Origin: Hydrogenophaga sp.
GTDB lineage: Bacteria; Pseudomonadota; Gammaproteobacteria; Burkholderiales; Burkholderiaceae_C
Reading direction: 5' to 3'
Length of the DNA: 5,904 nucleotides
Assembly: GCA_018335615.1 (NCBI GenBank)
Contig: JAGXRS010000416.1
Coordinates: 1-5,904, forward strand
The position numbers were made by a program, and so were the translations under genes. Position 1 is the stretch's first letter; each line of letters opens with the position of its first letter. This document shows positions 1 to 5,904 of this stretch, one piece after another. The notes under the pieces are model-generated. The model had not been told where the DNA came from, did no database searches, and was given only the letters and a program-made list of their open reading frames with translations.

Positions 1-487
1 CGGCGGGAAAGCGGCCCGAGCGCAATTCGTCGTCGGTCAGCGGCCGGCCGGTCCACACCTGCACCCTCGCCGCGCCGGCCCCCAGCGCCAGCTCGCGGAA
101 CGCCCGCAACTCCACCGCGGTAAAGCCCCCCTCGGGCGAACCCATGGGGTGCATCACCACCGATGGCGAAGCCGCCAGAAGACCCTTGCCCAGCGCCTGC
201 TTCAGCATTGTTTGCAAAAGCAGCTCGGCCGACAAGAAGTCGGACACCAGGGAGCGCGGGTGGGCAAAAGGTCGGAGCACCCGCGCACCGGGAACGGCCG
301 ATGCCGCCGCACGCGCCTGCGCGCCCACGCCGAGCACGGGCGGCTTGCGCCCGGGCGGTCCCAGCGCCACTTCGGCCACCTCGTTGAGCGTGGTGCCGGT
401 CCGCAGATGGCGAACGATCACCCGCTCGGGCGACAGCTGAATGCACAGCAAGGGCTGAAGAAACGCCAAGAGGCGGGAGACGTTCAT
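1..487 (-). CDS. MreB-like actin-family protein, N-terminal part (runs off left edge)
   Basis: An open minus-strand frame starts at the ATG at 487-485 and runs without a stop for 162 codons to the window edge, so only the N-terminal half or so is seen (MreB is usually about 345 aa). The middle follows the MreB pattern: VLGVGAQA (51-58) matches the VGxxA segment, VLRPFAHPRSLVSDF (70-84) matches the RPmkdGvIaDF region, and PSVVMHPMGS (108-117) followed by ELRAFRELALGAGAARV (126-142) matches the PsxxvcvPxG and RRAixesaxxAGAxxV blocks. These are family comparisons from memory. The N-terminal phosphate-1 loop, normally DLGTANT, reads CIQLSPERV (15-23), so the nucleotide site is probably altered. 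The protein would be a cytoplasmic, membrane-associated filament protein or a non-polymerising paralogue. No clear Shine-Dalgarno sequence precedes the ATG. The main rod mreB gene would be expected elsewhere in the genome (inference). Confidence 0.7.
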   Translation of the reverse strand, partial: MNVSRLLAFLQPLLCIQLSPERVIVRHLRTGTTLNEVAEVALGPPGRKPPVLGVGAQARAAASAVPGARVLRPFAHPRSLVSDFLSAELLLQTMLKQALGKGLLAASPSVVMHPMGSPEGGFTAVELRAFRELALGAGAARVQVWTGRPLTDDELRSGRFPA

Positions 488-3400
488 GGTGAGAGCGGCA
501 GGCGACGAGGGTGAAACAAAAAGGGGCAGGGCAGGTGGGCCCTCAGCGGCTCTTCATGACCAGGGTGCGTTTGCAGCCGGGATCGTTCACACAGCCCCAG
601 AAACGCGGGCCGTCTTTGCGAGACGGGGACTGTTGACCGGGAAGAGGTGTTGGTCCGCACGCTCATTCAGCCCATGGGCGCGCAGTTTGCCCTACCGCAG
701 GTTCAACCCAAAGGAGAATACCCATGAACACCCTGCGCCACCTTTCCATTGCCGCCTGCATCGCCACCGTTTCGACCCTGTCGTTTGCACAGACACCGAG
801 TACTGGCACCGGCACTGACACCCGGGCCACGCCCGACACCACCGTGGGCGTGGACAACGCGGAAGCCCGCGAGGCCATGGAGCGGGCCCAGCGCCGCGAC
901 GCCGAAGCCAGCGTGATCCGCACCGACGAATCGGCTGCCCAACGCGCCCGCGACGCCGCAGACACCACGCGCGATGGCGCCGCTGCCGTGGGCAACCGGG
1001 CCAGCAACGCGGCCCGGTCCACCACAGGAACGGGTGCCAACATGGGTGCCCGCGCTCCCCGCGCCGACCGCAACTGAGCATCTTGCGCGGTGGCCGTGCC
1101 TCGCGCGCGCGGGCCGGCGGCCGCGCTTGCCCTGTGGGGTGAGGCCCTCACGCGCCTTGACCCCGATCAAGGAAGGCAGTCAGGCGCGGGAATTGTCCGG
1201 ACCATTCCGCCTGCGCCGGCGCTTGCGTCACACTTGGCGCCATGAAACAACTACTTGCCAGTCTTGTCCTGGTCAGCATGGCGTTCAACGTGTCGGCTCA
1301 AAGCCTGTGGCGCGACGCGCCCATGCTCGCCAGCCCCGCCGAGATCCGCACGCTCATGCCGCAAGCCCGCGACACGTCCCCTGCGCGGCGTGCGGCAGAT
1401 CCGAGCGCACTGCTGGAAATCCCTGGCACGCCCATCGCGGACGAGACCTTCGTGGTCACCTACCACTTCGAATCCGAACGCCTGCAGCGTGTTCACCTGC
1501 GATCCGAACCTGCCACGCCCGAGCGCACCCAGGCCCTGCTGAGAACCTTGCAGACCTCGCTGCGCAAGACGTATGGCCTGCCGCTCAGCACCCCTTCGCG
1601 GCCGGTGGCGGCGCTGGGCACGGTCGATGTCATGTGGTCGTTTCGACGCATGACGGTGCAGCTGCTGATGCTTGACGGCAAGACGGTGGAGCTGATCTAC
1701 AGCGTCAACATGCCCAGCCGACCCGGGGGGCTGTGAGCCCGTCGCACCCACGGCCCAGCCGTTGATGAGGCAAGGGCGCCGGACGTCATTTTGAATTCCC
1801 AAGGCTTGCCAGCCCAGGCTCGCCCGTCTACCCGCCCCCGCCGGCATCGAGCCCCCATCTCCTGGTTCCTGAAGAAGCGCCCGTAAGGCCTGCGCAAGGT
1901 CCTGCTCGCGTTCACTTTTGGTTACCGCAAGCGTTTTTCCCTCTGCTCAACTGAGAGGCCCCTGTAGTTCTATCTGAGGGGTTTCGTGGCACATGCGTGT
2001 GAAAGATAAACGTTTTCGGTGAAGAAATTCTCAGGAGGAAATGCGATGAAAAAGTGGTTTGCCGCCCTGGTCAGCAGTGCACTGCTGGGTCTTGTGGGTT
2101 GTGGAGGTGGTTCGGACAATGCGGCTCCCGCCGAGCCCAGCGGACCGGTGTTCTCAAGCTTGAGCTTTCCTGTTCGGGCGGCCTACGACAGGATGATGAG
2201 CCCCGAGAAGCCCATTGGCCTGAACCTCGCGGGCACCGACAACGCCAAGATCGAGTCCACGGTGAAAGAGGTGAACTGGCCCAGCTGGAGCAAGCTGCCG
2301 CCTCCTCCGCCCGAACTGGTGCCGCCCGACCTGCGCTGGATCGGCACCCTGACCGCACAGAAGCAGCAGCCGCTTGCCACCTTCGTGGACACCCCATTCG
2401 GGCCGGCCACTGTCCGGGTCGACTATTTCCTCAGCCTCAAACGCCTGCGCGATGGCCGTGAGTACCGCGATGCCCTGTCGGTCTATTTCGACGACAGCTA
2501 TCGCCCATTGGCCGCCGTCACACTGCAGAGCCATCTATGGAACTGGCTCGCCCCCGTTGATGGTCTCCCCGTGGACGGAACCATTGGCGTGTCAAGCGGC
2601 ACATCCGTCGCCCAAGCCTGTAGGCTACCGATCGGATCTCCCACATCGCTCGTTTGTGATCCCGATTACTACCTGGAGCCGGAACGGATTGCGGTCCCGG
2701 CGGTCTGGACGCTCCAGCCCGACACGGCCCTGACCGGTTTCATCACCTTCGCGTACCGTGGGCCCTTTCTGGACGCCATCGACGGCACCGATTCCTTCAA
2801 GCGTTCCGAAGCCATCGTCGAGATCAAGACCCGCATCGACAGTGCTGGCGCCTTCCTGGGCGTGGAGTACGTGCGCATTGAAGGCCCGTTGACGATCCGT
2901 TTGCGCGGCTGAACCCGGCGGGGTTCCGGCGGGCGCCTGCGCGCCCGTCACGCGGCCCCTGCCGACGGGCCACCGTTCAAGGCGCCTGGGGTCATATGCC
3001 CGGCAGCCAGAAGGTTTCTTGAGGCATCATCCCGGCCAGGGATGAAAACAGAAACCATATGGCTACTTTGATACCTGCGCTGGGCGCTTGCGTGTCGCGC
3101 ATGACGCCCGGCGAACGCCGCACTGCCGAACGGCTGGAACAGAAACTGGATGACGATTACCTGCTCTGGTACGACGTGGCCGTGGGCCCGCGCCACCAGC
3201 ACCCGGACTTTGTCGTCATGCACCCGCGCCGGGGCATCCTCATTCTGGAGGTGAAAGACTTTCGTCTTTCCACCCTCATCCAGGCCAACAAGCAGACCTG
3301 GGACATCCACGGCGACGCCGGCCCCAAGACCATTCCGAACCCGCTGGAGCAGGCCCGGCAGTACGCGCACCAGGTGGTGAACGCGCTGGAGCGCGACCCC

Positions 3401-5904
3401 CAGCTGGTGCAGGCCGAAGGCCGCTACCAGGGCAAGCTGGCCTTTCCGTGGAGCTACGGCGTGGTGCTGACCAACATCACCCGCGCCCAGTTCGACAAGG
3501 CCGAGCTGGCCCATGCCATCGAGCCGCACCGTGTGATTTGCCAGGACGAAATGCTGGAGGCCGTGGAGCCCGAGTCGCTGCAAAGCCGCCTGTGGGACAT
3601 GTTCCCCCATGGCATGTGGGGCGTCATGTCGCTGCCGCAGCTGGACCGCGTGCGCTGGATCATGTTCCCCGAAGTGCGCGTGGCCGCGCCGGGCACGGCC
3701 GACCTGTTTGCCGACCAGACGGAGGAGGCCGAACTGCCCAGCATCATGCGCGTGATGGACATCCAGCAGGAGCAGCTGGCGCGCAGCCTGGGCGACGGGC
3801 ACCGCGTCATCCACGGCGTGGCTGGTTCGGGCAAGACCATGCTGCTGGGCTACCGGGCCGAACACCTGGCCAAGGCACACACCGACACCAGCAAGCCCAT
3901 CCTCATCCTTTGCTACAACGAGCCGCTGGCCAAGCAGCTTGCCCGCGTGATGGCCATCAAAGGTATTGTCGACCGCGTGCACGCCGTGCACTTCCACAAG
4001 TGGTGCTGGCACCAGCTCAAGGCTTACGGGCAGGGTTTGCCCGCCGACAACCAGTCCGTCACCGACAAGATGGCCGACATGGTCCAGCGCGTCATCACCG
4101 CTGTGGACCGCCGCCAGATTCCCAGCGGGCAATACCAGGCCGTGCTGATTGACGAAGGCCACGACTTCGCGCCCGAATGGCTCAGGCTCGTCACGCAGAT
4201 GGTGGACCCGGCCACCAACAGCCTGCTGGTGTTGTACGACGACGCGCAGAGCATCTACGAACGCAGCCGCAGCAAGCAGTTCAGCTTCAAGCGCGTGGGC
4301 ATCCAGGCGCAGGGCCGCACCACCATCCTCAAGATCAATTACCGCAACACGCGGCAGATTCTGCAGACCGCCAGCCTGGTGGCGGCAGACCTGCTGACGG
4401 CTGAAGACAAAGACGAAGACGGCGTGCCCATGCTCAAGCCCGTGAGCTGCGGGCGCGACGGCGAAGCGCCGCTCATCATCCGCCTGCCCACCCTGCGGGC
4501 CGAGGCTCAGCAGGTTGTTGAACTGCTCAGCGCCGCCCACCGGGAAGGCCACGCCTGGGGCGACATGGCCATTCTCTGCCGCCACAAGCAGGACATGTAT
4601 CTCTGCGCCAACGTGCTGAACCACCGACGGTTGCCCTACCAGGTGCGCGACAAGGAGCGCCCGTTCGACCCGGCCGCCGACACCATCAAGGTGCTGACCC
4701 TGCACGCCAGCAAAGGGCTGGAATTTCCGGTGGTGGCGCTGGTGGGCGCGGGCTTCATGCCGGCCGCGGGCGAAGACGAGCGCGAAGAAGCCAAGCTGTT
4801 CTACGTGGGCGCCACTCGGGCCACGCAGCGGCTCATCGTGGGCCTGAGTGGCAACGGCCACTTTGCGGAGCGCTTCGCTGCCTGAGGCCCACCCACCCAC
4901 ACAAGCATCTCAACAGCATCTGTCCTGTCCCCCATGAACGCAGCCGCACCCCGATTCAACGGAACCCTCAAGAAATGGAACGCTGATAGGGGCTTTGGCT
5001 TCGTGGTGGCCGACCATGCGGAGCAGGAACTGTTTGTTCATGTGTCCGCTTTTCCTCGCGATGGGCAGCCACCTACCATGGGCGAAAAGCTCTCGTTTGA
5101 AATTGAACTGGACCGGGAGGGCCGAAAGCGGGCCGTGCGCGTGCATCGGCAGGGCGTATCGCCTCCCAGAGCGCCGCGGCATGAACAGCCTGAGCCGGTC
5201 AAGCATCAGGCGCGTCAGGGGCCTCGGCGGGCTGAATCACGCTCGTGGGGTTCGCTCGTCGTCGCCGTGCTGCTGCTCGCCGGGCTGGGTGGATTCAGCT
5301 ACGTGCAATACAGCCAGCGCACAGCAGCAACACAGGCGGATCCCCAAAGCTTGCTGAGCACGGCGCCAGCCGCTGCGCCGGAAGTTAAACAGCCCGTGTT
5401 TCAGTGCGACGGACGCAAGTACTGCTCGCAGATGGGTTCGTGCAGCGAAGCCAAGCTGTTTCTGAAGAACTGCCCTGGCATGGAAATGGACGGTGATGGC
5501 GACGGCATTCCGTGTGAGCAGCAGTTGTGTACCGGGCCCTTCGGCGGTTGAGTTAATCAGTTCATTGGAATCTGACCCCGATATTTCAAGGTGATGACGC
5601 AGCACGGCAGCAAAGGGCTGGAGTTCCCGGTGGTGGCCCTAGTCGTCGCTGGCGCATACCCGCCGAGAGCGAAGACGAGCGCGAGAAAGCGCGGCAGTTC
5701 TATGTGGGGACCACGCGGGCGACGCAGCGGTTGGTGACTGGGGCGCGTGGGGGCGGGATACGCGGCGCGCCAGTAGGCAAGACCTAACCCATATGCCCGC
5801 ACTAATTGAAGTCCCCTTGAAAACCTGAACCACTCGGAAGTAGAGAATTCCCCCAGACGGAGTCTCTACATGAAGAAATCCAGATTCAGCGAAGCGCAGA
5901 TAGT

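Overview
The window is GC-rich, and its coding regions use GC-rich third positions throughout. The gene content fits a betaproteobacterial chromosome, most likely Burkholderiales/Comamonadaceae (inference from GC content, protein style and IS type; no marker gene is present). It looks like ordinary chromosome grading into a small accessory patch at the right end.

Left part (1-1736): the start of a divergent MreB-like actin-family gene runs off the left edge on the minus strand. Upstream of it, on the same strand, lies a short zinc-finger remnant of topoisomerase C4 type with no usable start codon. Two plus-strand genes for small exported proteins follow: an Ala/Arg/Asp/Thr-rich protein of 117 aa and an unrecognised periplasmic protein of 164 aa. 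A near-consensus FNR/Anr-type box sits between them and could place the second gene under oxygen-responsive control.

Middle (1737-2946): a gene-free stretch of about 300 bases, poorer in GC towards its end, leads into an unrecognised 288-aa lipoprotein gene with a strong ribosome binding site. That gene is followed by two tight hairpins.

Right part (3059-5904): a 608-aa protein joins an N-terminal NERD nuclease-related domain to a compact UvrD/Rep-type SF1 helicase core. Next comes a 205-aa membrane protein with a cytoplasmic cold-shock domain, one transmembrane helix and a six-cysteine excalibur calcium-binding domain outside. Beyond it are a short ATTGGAATCTGACCCC motif, a frameshifted relic of the C-terminus of a second helicase (motifs V and VI only), and the left end of an IS3-family insertion sequence whose orfA is cut by the window edge. 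The right end therefore looks like a place where DNA has been inserted and deleted.

No tRNA, rRNA, CRISPR array or convincing multi-gene defence system is visible. The best candidates for unusual biology are the NERD-helicase, the cold-shock/excalibur fusion and the degenerate MreB paralogue.
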